Positions 48,663 to 62,061 of a stretch of DNA of 64,000 nt are shown here, in pieces. The notes under the pieces are model-generated. The model searched no databases and was not told where the DNA came from. It worked only from the letters and a program-made list of their open reading frames with translations. Within the stretch, counting starts at the first letter, position 1; each line of letters starts with the position of its first letter. The DNA is from Prinia subflava (taxonomy: Eukaryota; Chordata; Aves; Passeriformes; Cisticolidae): positions 14,025,162-14,089,161 of the forward strand of contig NC_086283.1 of the NCBI RefSeq assembly GCF_021018805.1, in the 5' to 3' direction. A program made the translations under genes and the position numbers.

Positions 48663-51600
48663 TGTCCCTATACACAGAAAAATACTTTCTGTATGATCAG
48701 ATAGCAGCCTTTTGAATTGTGTTTGACATTGGTCAACCATTAAAAGAGAGAGACCTAATAATTTACGAAGAAAACCCCAGGAAATGGGAAAAAGTGCTCA
48801 CCAGAGGCTTAGAAAGACAAAGGTTTACACTATTCAACTTGAACGTGCAACATGAGGCAGCAACAGATAGGAGCATGGTCAACATCACAAATACTTAAAA
48901 CTATCTTTCGAAAATGATGCTATACTATGGTGCAAAAGGCAATTTTAAATTATGCATTTATGAACAGTTTCCTGGCCTTGAGCGATATGAAGCTGTGAAA
49001 TGGTCTGGCAAGGAGCACACAGCAAGAGACAGATGGGGAATCAGTGCTGGAAGAGAATTCAAGCCTAGCTCCAGGAGGCAGGGCGCCAGAAAATTCTCTT
49101 ATCACAGAGACCAACCAACTTACTTCCCTCTGCATATCCTCATTGTTTTTTTTCTGAAAGAGCAGGTCTCCCCTTCACCCCTTATCTCCTCCTGCCTTCT
49201 TAGCCAGAGAGAATTCACTGAGCAGCTGTAGAGGTATGTCAGCCTCATAAATGGAATAAAGTCACTGAATTCCTATGGGAGAAGGCTGGTCTTCCCAAGG
49301 TCAGCATTAACATTCTAGTTTTGTGGGAGAAACTTAGTCCTAAGTTTCCTTGAAATTCAACAGCTGAGCCATTCCATCTAGTTGCTGCCCAGAGAGAAGG
49401 CCAGGGGCCTGATGAATTTCTACGTGTTGCAGTTTCTCCATTAAAATAAAGACAAAGCTCCCACACATGAGGGGAAAATTACACATTTTCTGTCTTTCTG
49501 GAGAAGGAAAAGGGTGAGAGTTTTGAAGTGGTGATGGGGGATTTTTCATCCCATCTGCAGTGCTTATCAGACATCTGTCTCTCTTGAATCACCTCACATG
49601 GCAGTCTGCATTTGCAAAAATATTTTTCCCCTCTTGACTTGGAGTAGAACGAACCTAACAGTTTTCCTGTGGCTGCCCACACCTGGGGCTCAGGATTGTT
49701 AACAAATAGATGAGGGACCAGAGTGAAGAGAGCTGAGATAACAAAAATGAAGCTGCAGTAATTACCTGGACTGTGCTGATCAGCAGGTGAGCAGAAATGG
49801 AGGATAAGGCTTCCCATCTTAGTGACAGCCACGTTTCTTGGAGTGTGTCCTGGGTGTTTGATAATATGATTATACAATGAGCAGCTTATAAATTGCTCTT
49901 AGTTTCCAGCTCTGTAGCCTGGCATTACTTGATCCTTTGACACAATCTGCCTCTGTCCATATACCACTTCTGTTTGTTCCTGGTCTGCTCTGAGTTTGCT
50001 TGCGCTGGCGCACTGGCTACAGGTTTATAGGAGAAGTGTTTCAGAACAAATTGCCAGCCTTGCTCTCTGCAAGAGAAGCAGCTCTAAGAAGATGGAAAGA
50101 TAATTGAGTTGCTGGCTCAGTATCTCACTGACTGCTGCTGTGTTTACACTGGATGTCCTGTTCTCTTTTGTCGTGTGTTCATACCCCATCTGATCACATG
50201 CCCTGCCTAAGCTTTCTGGAGAGCAAGAGCAATAACAGAGCCCTTTCCAAAAGTGCTTACCTCCTTGCATGAACACTTATGAATCTGCAGTGGTTGCAAG
50301 TAATTTTCTTGGGTGGAGTATGTGCAAGTAACATCCTTCGCTTATTCAGCTTTAAGGTGGTGGTTTTCTGGGGTTTGTTTTTTTCTTTGCAAATGCTAGC
50401 AGCAGCATATTTTGTACACTTGTTTTGTTTTCCGCCTTTCTTTTAGCAGAGATCTCTTTCCCTCCTTGTAGATTCGGGACTTGAATTTAGGAAGGGAAGG
50501 AACTAATTTGAATATTTTTTCAGTAATGTTGTGGTGGATCACTAAAGCCAGAATTGCTGGGCTCATGATTGCACAGCTTTTAGTAGTAGGTGATGAGATG
50601 TAGAATAAAGGTGTTCTCTAGTTAAATCACTGGCATTAGACACTGGCTGTTGCATAGCTTTCTCTGTGACCTTCATCTGTGTTAGATTGTATTGAAGAGG
50701 CAGAAAAAGTGGAGAAATACCTTTCCTCTGTATCTTTTCTGCTTAAGTGATAAATGCTTAGTATATGCTTACATGTAGCACCCAGCAAAATGGCAGAGTA
50801 TGTTAGAACCTTCTGGCATTTCTTGGATTAGAACAGGAATTAAAATTTGTATTTTCAAAAATAATGAGCAACTTTTGAATCCTATTGACTTTACTGGTAT
50901 TTTTGATTATTCATCACTTTTGAGTATCAGGCTTCTTTGATTTCAGTGCCTAGCTTTAATCACCTAGATTAGGCTAGATGACTAGTTTGTTAACATATAT
51001 CAGATTTTATATGTATGTGTATGTCTGTCTTCAATCATGTAAGTATGCATAGTTTGTGATAAGTCAAATTGTATCCATAAACAGGATGTCAATAGAAATA
51101 AATTATGGTCGGAAGGCTGCTGTGCATCCACAGCTGTCAGATGACTGGCTGAAGTATCTAGTACTTATGTGGTCCCAAGTGGAAATAAATCATCTTGTCT
51201 GGATTTTCATACTGACTGTAAGGTTGCCATGTGTTTTCTTACTCTTTCAAGTGTGCCTCTGTGCATGCGGCATTGATGTTCAGTGCCAGTCAGGTAATTA
51301 AACCCTGAGCTGTGAGTGATCCTTTTTCACGCCCTGCCAGCTTCCACTCCAGCTGACTTAGAAACAAGGACAAAGATATCCCACAGCCCTGCTCACTCAC
51401 AGCTGTGCTCTAGCAAGGTACAGCTTGACCTTAGATTACTTCTAAGATCTGCAGGTTAAATATGCTGGCAGCTTGAGCAAGGGCAGCTACAACTGCTCCA
51501 AAGAGGAGTAAAAAGCAGTGCAGCCTGATGGAAGGTGCTGGGCATTAGGTGATAAACTCAGTAATTGCTTTGGGGTGCCACATACTTTTTTTTTAATGCT

Positions 51601-54600
51601 TGGGAGCATGATCTTGCTGGGTGTAGTGTGAGAAGCTGGAAGGTGAGCTGGAGCGATAGCTGCCAGGTGAGTGAGTGCCAGTCATGCACATGGGCATGTC
51701 TGCTTTGGGCTACCCCAGGTGGTTGAGGCAGTCAGCTCCAATAAACCTGAGACTCAGTTGAACTCAGATGTGATCTAACTTCTTTGAGCTGTCATTTTAA
51801 TTAATGCTAATTATTCTCATTAATCAATTTGACAATCATCCTGAGGGACAGTGATTCCAGTCAAAGTTAATGTTTTTTACCAGTGCCTTCATCACTGCAT
51901 GCACTGCTCCAGTCACCCAATAAATGTAAATGTGAATCCTTCTGTCCTAAATGCAGAAGAAATAAGGAGAAGAGGTGTGCCCAGAAATAGGCCCAGTGTA
52001 AACCTTGAACTCTAACTTGGAAGATGCCAGCCTTTGGCAGGAGTGGGGATGTCACATTAGCCTTGTTGGTGTAAACCTTGCAGAGTTCCAGGGTGTGGAC
52101 TGGACCATAAGCCTGGTATGGATAACGCAGAGGTCTAGGGTATGGATGTGGCTGTGCCATACTGCAGTGGGCAAAGCTTTGGCTTACAACACCTGCTGTG
52201 TCTCTGTTTCCAGCCTGTTTTATTGAACTTGTTTCCAGATTTTGCACTGCTACCTCTTAAATACTGTCTGCCTTGAGGAAATGGCCCTGGGCTTAGTTTG
52301 GTTCCAACACAGATGGGACTCCCCAGGCCAGACACTAAATAAGGATTTGTTTTAGGAGCACTGAGATTTTTAAGAACTCAGAAGCAGAGAATGTAATTAT
52401 TCTTAAGCCTATGAAAATCATATTTGAATCACAGTATAAAATGCTGCAGACAGTTGGATACCTAAGCCCCCCTTCTTGGGGCTAGAAGCACATTGAATGT
52501 AGGGATAAAAATACGTGTTTTGTATAAGCCATTGTTAGGAAACAATTCTAACAGAAGGGAGGATGGTTCCTGCAATTGTTGGCATGAGAGATTTTTACAC
52601 CCCTGGGCTCCCTGCAAGGACAACTTTAAAAAGCTATTGCCATCAAACACCTGTGGAATAGACTGCAAATAATGAGTTTTTCCTAAAATAAGCCATCATA
52701 CAGCACAGCTGTTGGTGTTTTTCTTTGCTGTAGGAAGATGAAGGTGTTGAAAAAATGACTTGGTGACTGAGTTGGCTGCTTCACCTGGAGGAAGCTTTGT
52801 AGTCTCATTGTTCAAGCACATCTAAGTGCAGGATGGAGAAGACTTAGGAGCCTCACTTTCTCCCAAAGAACTCTCTGGCTACATAGTGAATTTCAGGACC
52901 CAAAGTTAGTGACGCGAGGTTTGGGAGCTGATTTTTAGCAATGCTGAGTTGGTATTATTGCCAGCACTGCATTTTGCTCAAGCCAAGAGCCAAAACAGTC
53001 AGTTTCTTTCAATTTTACCTGATCAGCTCTGCCATAGTGGCGCTTGCTGTCATCTGGGAGGTTACTGACATGTGTCTTTCAACACCTTGTGTCAGCTCTG
53101 GCTGGAGACCAAAGAAAACCTGGTATGGTTTATAGTTATAATATTTTACCACCACTTTCCCATCTGGCACTGACCTTCAATAGAGTCAGGTGACTGGAAG
53201 CCATCACCCCCCTACAGTGCTTTGTACACCGTTAGGCTATCCCATAATTTCTGGATATAAAGATCAGTGGTCTCACTGATTATCTGCAGTATATGACAAA
53301 AGTTGGTTCCTCCACATCCCACATGCACTTCTTCATCATTTAAACAAATAATGAATGAGGCGCTGGTGAGGTCCAGTTCTACTACGGTGGGGGTTCAACA
53401 CAACAAAGCATATAGCCTCAAGTAAGGAAAAAGAAGAGGCTGAGATTTCAGCTTTTCATGGAATGGTCTCACTAAAGTCACATCGTAAGCTTGAGTGATT
53501 GAGGTGAGCATCTTAGAGTCCTTAGCTGGACACGCAGGTTTGAGTCATTGCCTTCAAAAGAGCATTTACCAGCATTATAAAGATACCACAGAATTCCTCA
53601 GATCTCATCCCTGAACACTGAGGGCCTCCAACCTGCAGCCATTTGGTTTTCTGCAGAGCCTCAATACATCAGACAAAAAGTGGCCCAGCACATGGCACTT
53701 CCTGTCATGGGTTTTTTGAGAAGGTGTTTAGCAGGAGGCAGTTTGCTGAGGAGATTATTTTGTTCTTTTTGCTGCTCTTACTGTCAATGACAGCCAGCAG
53801 CAGAGCAAAGTGACAACGTGAAAAAACAGGAAGCAACTGCTGAGGTGGCAGCAGGAAGAAGGCAAGATATTTTTAACTGTTGGGGTTTTTTTAAAAAAAA
53901 AACCAAAAACCACGGTGATAGCTGTTTCAGCTGCCAGCCTCTCTATTCACATGAGTTGTGTTTTGTGATAGCCAGGAGGCAAGAGCAGACATGGTGAGAT
54001 CATCATCTTGCCTTTCTTAGGTTAATCACACGGTACCGCAAATTTCTGTTACAGTAATGACTGGGTAGGCACTGCATCCTTCTTCTCTAATTACATGCCA
54101 TTTGGAGTAGTTTTTTCTGTTAGGATAACGCCTGTAAAATGACAATGGATACGTCCCTTGCCAGGTGCCTGTTATGTAAAAATCTATTCCCCTCTCTGAA
54201 CCCAGCATCTGCATTAAAATAATATGATATATGAGGAGGACTTAATTTTTTTAGACTGTGCATGAGAGTTAAACATTATAATTTTTGAGTTTTACCTTCT
54301 GCAAAAGACATTGATCCCGCTGTCAGCTCTTCCAAGGCAGAATCTCCTTGCTTGCAAGGTTGGTTTTAAAATAAGAAATGCTGCTACAATGCATTTCTCT
54401 GGGCACTGATAATATGGTTGTTGAGCAGCAAATCAGGCCTAATTGTCCAGGATGGTAACTCTCCTCCTGTGGATGCTTCAGCCACAAGATGAATGTTTGT
54501 ATTCAGTGCACTGGAGGGAATATTCTTAAGGAAGTCATAATGAAATTCAGAAACTTCCTTTTGAGGACCTGAAAGTATGCTAGAAGTACATAACAGCATT

Positions 54601-57600
54601 TGTCCCTAGAGCCACCCTTTCCAAGACACACCTACTCAACAGTGGTTATGTTTTCCTGACCACAGAAATATGATTTTGGTCTTACTCCAGCTTCCAGTGG
54701 ATGGATGTCCATGTAAACCACATCATCCTGGTTACTGAAAGTTGTCTGGGCGACAAAGAATTGCAATAATTGCAAGAATTACTGAGCAACAAGCCAGCGT
54801 TATGCTTTCATCCCTAAAGATGATCACTCTGCTTTATGAAGTCACATTGGCATTGCTGTGCAGGAAAAAGGTATTTGTTGTTGGTTACTGCTAAACTGCT
54901 CTCACAAAAAGCTCATGAAGGGCTTTTGTTTGTCAGCTGTCAACATTCAAATGCAGTCAGCTGCATAATATGTGTTAATGGCGGGTTAGAGTTCAACAGG
55001 CTTTTATCAGAAAGATAGCAGGATAGGTAAGGAGTGACATTCCCCTTGGTCATTAGAAATTCTGTTGCTTTCAACAGCAAATAGAAAAGTGGCATTTGAG
55101 AGATCCATATGACCCTCCTGTTCACATTCCTCAAAAACCACATCTTGTTTTTACGCAATAGTAAGCTGAAGAAAAATAAGCAGTGGCAGTGAGCTATGTG
55201 AAGTGGAGTCTCCTGCCTGAAGTGGACAGCAGGTTGCTGGTTTCCTGTCACATGCATGTGTCAGGAGGGTGCATGCAGACTTCCTCCTGAAACATGGCTT
55301 ACCCTTGAAGTCAGGCTGCATTTCCATAAAAATGATTTCCAGGGTCAGACACTGGAATAAGAAGAAACTGCTGATAAATAATGAGGCTAAACATAATAAC
55401 ACGCAATTAAACAAATAAAGGTATATCCTTGTGGGTTTTACCCACGTGTTGCCTCCCCTCCAGGGTGGCCCAGGATATGAGGCAGAAATATGGCTGTAGC
55501 TTATGCAACTGTTACAGCTGGCTGCCAGTCAGTGTAGTTGTTGTTTCATTTAGCTGTTTTCATAAAGACATTTATCCTTCCCTTTCACCTTGGAAGAGAA
55601 AGACTGATGGGCTCTTTGCGATGCTCTGCAGCAAGCCCAGTGTTCAGCAGGGGCTTTTGCATACTTACATGCCTCACTAAAGAAAGCCTTTTTGTTGGGT
55701 GCTGCAGCCCTGGGAGGAGGTGTACCTGGAGAGAGAATGTCTTTGCAGCCCCTGCTGCTGCCCAAGGCCCCTGTCTGCAACAGAGAGCACGCTTGGGAGG
55801 GTGAGCTGAGTGGGGAAGTAGAGGGGCATTATGATACAAAAGAAGAGTGTGGAGGTGATGGATGTTCAGCCCTCCTGTGGTTCCTGCCCATGCCACCCTC
55901 CTCTGATGTGTGAGACTCTTTAAGGAGATTCTAGACGCTGTGATTACATGAGGATCTGAGCTACTCCTGGAAAAGGCTTTTAATCTGTGAGAAATGAGTG
56001 AACATTGAAGGCTCAAAGCTTCAATGGCAGCAGATGATACCACAATTCTTAATTTAAATCAGAATTTTCAATCTTCTTGCCAAATGTTGTCTTCTAGCAA
56101 TCTTCTCGATACTGTACTGTATCACTTCTAAATACTGCTTTTTTTCTTGCTTTAAAGTGTTGGAGTGAAAGGCAAACCCATTTTGCTTCTGGAAATGTGG
56201 AAGAATTTCGATAAACTATATTGCACCTGTAAATCCATAACCACTTGATTCTTACTCTCACATAAACAAGATGCTCTTGCAGCCCATCCACAGCACGTAG
56301 CACCCTGTTGCCTTTGGCCATGGCTAGACAATAATGACATTTTCAGCAGGGGCAGCCCAGCTTTTGGGGTTGAGTTGCATTGTGGCATTGCTAACTGCAC
56401 GGGCTCCTGCCAGGGCCTCATCAGCAGGTGCCAGAGCTGCATGTGGGGGTTGCTGCTTGTCTCCTGGCCAGGGCAAAATGGGTGCTGCCCACAGGAAACA
56501 GATGGGACACAGGCTGGAACATCCTGTCTCAGAGCAGAGCTGTATTTCCTTTTAGATGGACATCTTTCTAATTGAAGGGTAACTGCCAGCAGGACGGTAG
56601 AGCTGAATCATACTTGATCACAACATGGTCTTATTCTCTGTGCCTGCCTATTAAAAGCCGATTGCAGATATTCTCACACATCTGTCCCTGAACGACTGCT
56701 GAGGTCCCTATGTGCCCCTGGACTGCTTTGAAATGTTGGGGCAAGGTCCTGCTCAGGGCTCTTGGCAGGCTGCACTTAAGGTTTACTAGAAGCTCAGAGG
56801 AATAAAGGAAGGTGGAAAGCAGTTTGCTTTACTTTGAATTAGTCCCAGAGGATAGTATACCATTTGTAAGACTGGCTTCACACATTTTCTTATGTGTAGG
56901 TTTTGGGACGCAGGTTAAGCTGAACTTCATTCATCCAAAGTGGAGTTCCCATGCTCTGCAAGTTGCAGAGTTATCCTCTGCACCTGGCAGAGAGATGCAA
57001 GATGGGAGGAGACAACAGCCAGAAAAATGCATTTCTTCAGCATGTACAGTTATTGCTAGATAAATCTTCAGTAGATGTCAGGCTGATTGGCAGCCACCTC
57101 CTTTTGACTGAAAATGGTAATGCATCCTGCCCTTGATTTTCACATGATTTTCTTCTTTTTACTACCATTACAAGCAAAGATGAGCTCTTAGGCTCTGTTT
57201 TTGTGTTTGGACTTATTTCCCATTTTTACCTCCATCCTTTCCATTTTTCATTGTGTCATGACACCTTTCTGAGCAGACCTGATAGACATTGCTGGTTGTA
57301 TGTCAGCATCAAGGAGGAAGAGCTCTGAGGTCTGGTGAGGAGTCCTGACTGGATCTGGCTCCTCCTCAGGGCTGTTCATGTGGCTCAGTTGGTGGTTCCA
57401 GCTGACTTAGTGTTGTAGTGTGTGTACAATCACCCACCTTGCCTAATGTCTGCACAAAAGGTGCTGCACCTGGGATGCTGAATGTGTTGCTTCTGCTGTC
57501 CAGCTCTCTGCCTTTCTGTGGCACAGATTTGTTGCAGATCTGACCTGGAATAACATGTGTATTCCTGAGATGTAGAAGAAGAACTGGGACTTGGGGCACC

Positions 57601-60600
57601 CTCTGCTTGAAATGCCAGCCCCGTATCTGGTGGGAATCACAGGTATGCAAGGTATCTGTGGGCATCCCCAACACCTCTTCCCTCCCTGTCATCACAAGGA
57701 ACATTTGTCTCCTATCAGCATCCCAAAACACACTGAAAGATGGAAGCTCTGTGTCTTGCATCTTACCTCTTCAGGCAATCTCTTATGTATTTTAATGAAT
57801 GTGTCCTTGTTTTGTGCTGTCTTTCATTTGTAGTGCCAGTCTTTTTGATCTCACAGATATTTAGGTGAAAATAACCCATAAAGCAAATTTTTCACAAAAA
57901 ACGGGATAACAAACACCCTTTGACATTGAAAAGAGGGTAAAAAGCCCACTGGCTGCAGAATTAGAAGGATGCAAGTGCATTTGTATATTTAAAATTTCAA
58001 GAAATGCATTTTATTTTCTATATATTTAGTGGTCCAGGGTGAGTTTAAGTGAGCCATTGTCTTTTTACTTGGATCAGAAAATGAGAACAGAGACTGAATT
58101 CCCACTTCAGCAGATGTTTATCTCTGTTCTTAACCAGTGTGGCTGTATCATGATTTTTGTGATGATCTGAGAGATAAGATTAGAGCTATTAAGAGCAAAT
58201 GTTCAGCTCTTCTGTTTGCAGAGACAAGGCTGAAGAGAGGGCTCAAAGAGTGCAGGACTCAAGGAATGGAAAGGTGATGAGAATCTGGAATTGGGAAAGG
58301 GGTGCTTGATTTGTTTGGAAGTTTCTCTTTAGTTGTTTTTATAGTTGAGGGTAGGTGGGGATGCTGGAAGTCTTATTTGTGCTTTTGTGATTTTCAGATT
58401 TCTTCCAGAAGGAATGGAAGGCAGAATCTTATGTAGGAATTTCCTGAAAATTTATTGGTTTGTACTATGAAACATGCAGATTTTCTGGTTTTGTTGATTT
58501 TCTCATAAGCAGCAAGAGTAAAAATTGCAGTGTTGTTTTATTGGGGGTTGGGTATTACTGAAATAAATAGGAATTTCTTTACATTGTCAGCATTGGGTTG
58601 CTCTTGGGATTTGGGGCTTCTTGGGGTTCTTTAACAACACATGAAAAAGACCTGCTAAGTTACAAGAGTCCGTGAAGGTCTGCTGGCCAGGGACCCTCCC
58701 AGACCCTTTCAGCCAAACACAGACTTTGCCAAAGTTAGAAACCTCTTGTTGCTAAAGGTCCAGTATAATTCTTTGTTGAGGTGAGATTGACACAGGCAGG
58801 CTAATTTGATCTGCAATAATAAGGATAAGAAGAAGTTGGTGTAGCAAATCTGTTCTTATTACTAAAAATTGATTTTGACCTTTGTAGAGATACTAATTTC
58901 ACCTCCTGTTAAAAGAAAACTTTGGATGATTGCTCCAGGTCTGGCATACAAGACTTGAAAAATTCATCAGCAATCTTGATTTGTTTTGACATGTTTTTTT
59001 GCCTTCGACTGAGTTTTGTATTTCTGTTTTTCCTAAGTATTTGCTTGCAGGCAATGTTGTTTGTTTGTTTGAATCCTCACTGTCTTGGCAGTTGAGTATG
59101 TTGCCCACAGGTGCCAACATGGTTCTTCACACAGAACTCAAATAATAAAAATGATACAATAATCATTAATAAGATTCCAATAATAAAAATGTTTTTCCCA
59201 TTCTGTAATCTGTAGGGCTTCCTTGCTGCTCTTCTTCATAAGACTTTGATTTTTTTCCTAATTTTTTATTAATTCTTAAATTAAAATATTTTCTCAAGTT
59301 ACCATGCTTATTTAGGCTACTTCAGTGCCTTTGGCTCCTGTCATTAGGATGGTTTAGTGACAGTCTAGAAAATAGTTGCCATGACTTTGACAAAGTCTTT
59401 ATAGAAACCTTATTCTCGTAAACTGACTCATTTGCAGAGTCACTCCAGGCAGAAGAATAATCTGTCCCTCAACCCATATTCAAGGGCCAAGCAAAATGTC
59501 TGGACTATGCTCAGTTGTCCCACATCAGTGAATAGGTCCAGGTGGGTTTTCTGGGGCAGAATTTCTTCTGTTGATGTTGTATGTCAAGGACTGGTAGCAG
59601 AATCTCTTTAAATTACCACATGAGGCAGACACTCAACTGTGTGTTTCAGGTGATTCTGGTGAAGAGCCACTAAACAGATGGGGAGAATTCATGCAGAATT
59701 CAGACCAGAACTAATTCATTTAATTGAAAAATTAGGAATCACTTCCTTATTGAGTGGATATGAGTTAAAAGATAATGTTCCAGTATGCAGGTTGCCTTGC
59801 CCAGGTTTTGTATAGTGAAGAGCCAACCAGATTTTTTCTGAAATCTTTTTTTCTTCTGACACTGTTTGCTGAGTAGTAAGTAGTACATCCTAAAAATGGG
59901 GATTGATTTTGTTCCATTATTTGCTTAATTTTTCTTAAATAAACTCTGGATCTAAAAGAATAAGGAAAAAATATATCTGACCTGCCCAGTTGTATATACT
60001 GGTTTGGTTTGCATTGGTATTTGAAAAAGGAAATAAGAGAGTAACAGAATTTAGTCCAATGGATACCCAAAGCTATCTGCTCATCTCCTCGCAGTTCTTA
60101 GATGTTTATAGCACAACAGGGTGAACAAGGAACATCTGTCCTTCCTTCAGGAGTGTATTGGCTGTCCTTAAAGTGAGAACAAAATGAAGGCAAGACATGT
60201 GGCAGCCACAAACTTCAATTGATTTGCAGCCTGGTTTACCTACTCTCAGTACTTCTCAGAAAGCTTGGCAATCCTTTCCAGCCCTCCTGGAAAGCCATTG
60301 TGGGGTGTTGCTGGGGTGCTGTCACAGGGTGCAGCTAAGGAACTTGGGATCCTTCAGGGGCAGTTTGTCAGGGCTGGCATAACCCAGCAGACTGTATCTC
60401 TGTGGCTGGACAGAGCCCAAAGAAGCAGTATAAAAGTAATAAATTTTTAATACCTGGAAGACAGAAAGCTTAATGAATAAGTAATAAGTTGCAGCACTTT
60501 CCTTTTCTTAGAAAAAAGACTGGCTGTATTTTTTTTAATTTTCCTTCATTGAGCATTTTTCTCCTGTTGCTCTTTTAGAGCATCTTAAGGTGCTGAAATA

Positions 60601-61969
60601 TGAGACTTTACAGAAACTGAGGAAGTTATACCACTGCCATCCAGGCTGAGGAAAGGCGAATAGAGATTTTTCTGGAGAGAGCTTTTGTTGATTTTGCTAA
60701 TGGGTAGGGAGGGTCTGGAACAGCTGAGTGATTGCTCCACTGCTTCCAGCAGCATGTCCCTAGTAATGTAGCAAGGGAGATCCTGCTGTGTGCCTGCAGA
60801 GATGAGTACACACAAACAGGTATAGCAATGTTCTTATCATCAGGTTGCAAAACTTGTGTGTCTCCCAGGTCTCATACCTGTGTTTTGCTGGAAGCATAAG
60901 CCAGTGAAAGCTTTTTAAACAAGCACAGTTTAAAAGAAGAGTGGGGTGGGATTTTATCACTGGATTTTATCACCACTCTACTGTCATGGATCCCATCCCT
61001 GATCTCTAGCAGCGTCGGGCTGGGCAGTGCTAAGCCCTTTGGAAATGCAACAAGCACCTTTGGAGATAACCTCATGTTTGAAAGGATGGTTTCTCTGCAG
61101 TTCTGGCATGGTTCAAACCTAGATAATTCTGCTCTGCCTGCTTAAAATCCCTCCCCCACATTTCGCTAGGTATGGCATGAGCCCCTCCTGTTCTGCGCTG
61201 CTGCAATGTTTCCCTTTCAATTTCATACCACCTACTTGTAAGTTGATTTCTAGGTCATCTGTACCCCCATTTATTAATCAAGCTGGCTTCCTAGTAATTA
61301 TTTCAAAGGATCTAAATGTGACAGCAGTAAGTATGTGCACAGCCCTGGTGTGCAGTACCTCTTCTTGGTTTCTATCTGCATCGCCCAGCAGGCTGTGATT
61401 CCTCCATATTCCTTTTACCAGTGAGGTTTGAGTTCATCCACGTTAGTCTGAATTGACCTCTTGCCCCCCATGATCATGTCCTTGTTGGTAGTGGAGCTAG
61501 AAAGGCTATCCTTTAGAAGAAGGGGGAACTGGTGCTCACTGAAGATGTAGAATCTACTCAAACCTAGGGATCTGTTCTTTGCATAGGCTTTTCCTTCCAC
61601 AGGTGGCTTGCTAGAAAATACTATCACAGAGATTTTATTTCGTGACTCAAACTTCCATGCAAACTCTGTACCTCTTCTTTCATTTAATGTGGGTTTTTTT
61701 CCCCTCCCTCTTGGCATGTCAATGTTTTTATTAATGTATCAACAGCACAGGAACTGTTGTTGCTTTGTCCCTAGTATTGATTTCTCCATGCAAACCTAAG
61801 AATTGGGAGGTCCTTGAAATCTGTCTTTTTTGTGACTTCCAAGCAGAATTGGATGCTTCACTTTACCCCCTGCCTGCAAGTATTTTTCTTCACACTGTAA
61901 AATCAATTAGTTCTGGGTACTTTTTCTTAAATCTGACTGCTGCTAACACTGTTTTTGTTTCATTAACAG

Positions 61970-62061
61970 ATTAGCTTCACAGGAAACCTGTCGTTGACAG
62001 CCTGCCCAGTGGGAAAACTCCAAGGAGAAGCTAAGGACAAACAACATCTCTAAGACAGTCC
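61970..62061 (+). other. GPRIN3 5'UTR in the coding exon
   Basis: It begins right after the acceptor ATTAACAG and runs to the start codon. It contains an in-frame TAA at 62032-62034, 27 nt before the ATG, so the reading frame cannot start further upstream in this exon. The acceptor has a T-rich tract and a TGCTAAC branch-like word. Confidence 0.75.

Larger units (their letters stand above)
38674..61969 (+). other. Probable GPRIN3 intron 1
   Basis: About 23.3 kb between the candidate donor and the acceptor TTTTTGTTTCATTAACAG at 61969. A branch-point-like TGCTAAC lies at 61941-61947, about 20 nt upstream. It contains an old CR1 fragment (39697-40440), GT-rich tracts near 41056, 44011, 47209 and 48584, and motif-dense AT-rich stretches near 44175, 48433 and 51788. 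I see no internal coding exon; ORFs up to 152 codons have no recognisable product. From 40441 to 61969 nothing else was identified apart from those tracts. Confidence 0.6.

Noticed and set aside
51867..52247. 126-codon minus-strand ORF in the intron, considered as a processed pseudogene
   Set aside because: No recognisable protein, poly-A tail or flanking duplication; its length is within chance for the local composition.
53701..53720. CCTGTCATGGGTTTTTTG as the start of another LTR like the one at 28336
   Set aside because: It shares only the short TGTCATGGGTT word; no matching right terminus or target-site duplication was found.
57375..57405. tRNA D-arm-like GTGGCTCAGTTGGTGG word
   Set aside because: No anticodon arm, T-arm GTTCGA-type box B or acceptor stem follows at the right spacing.
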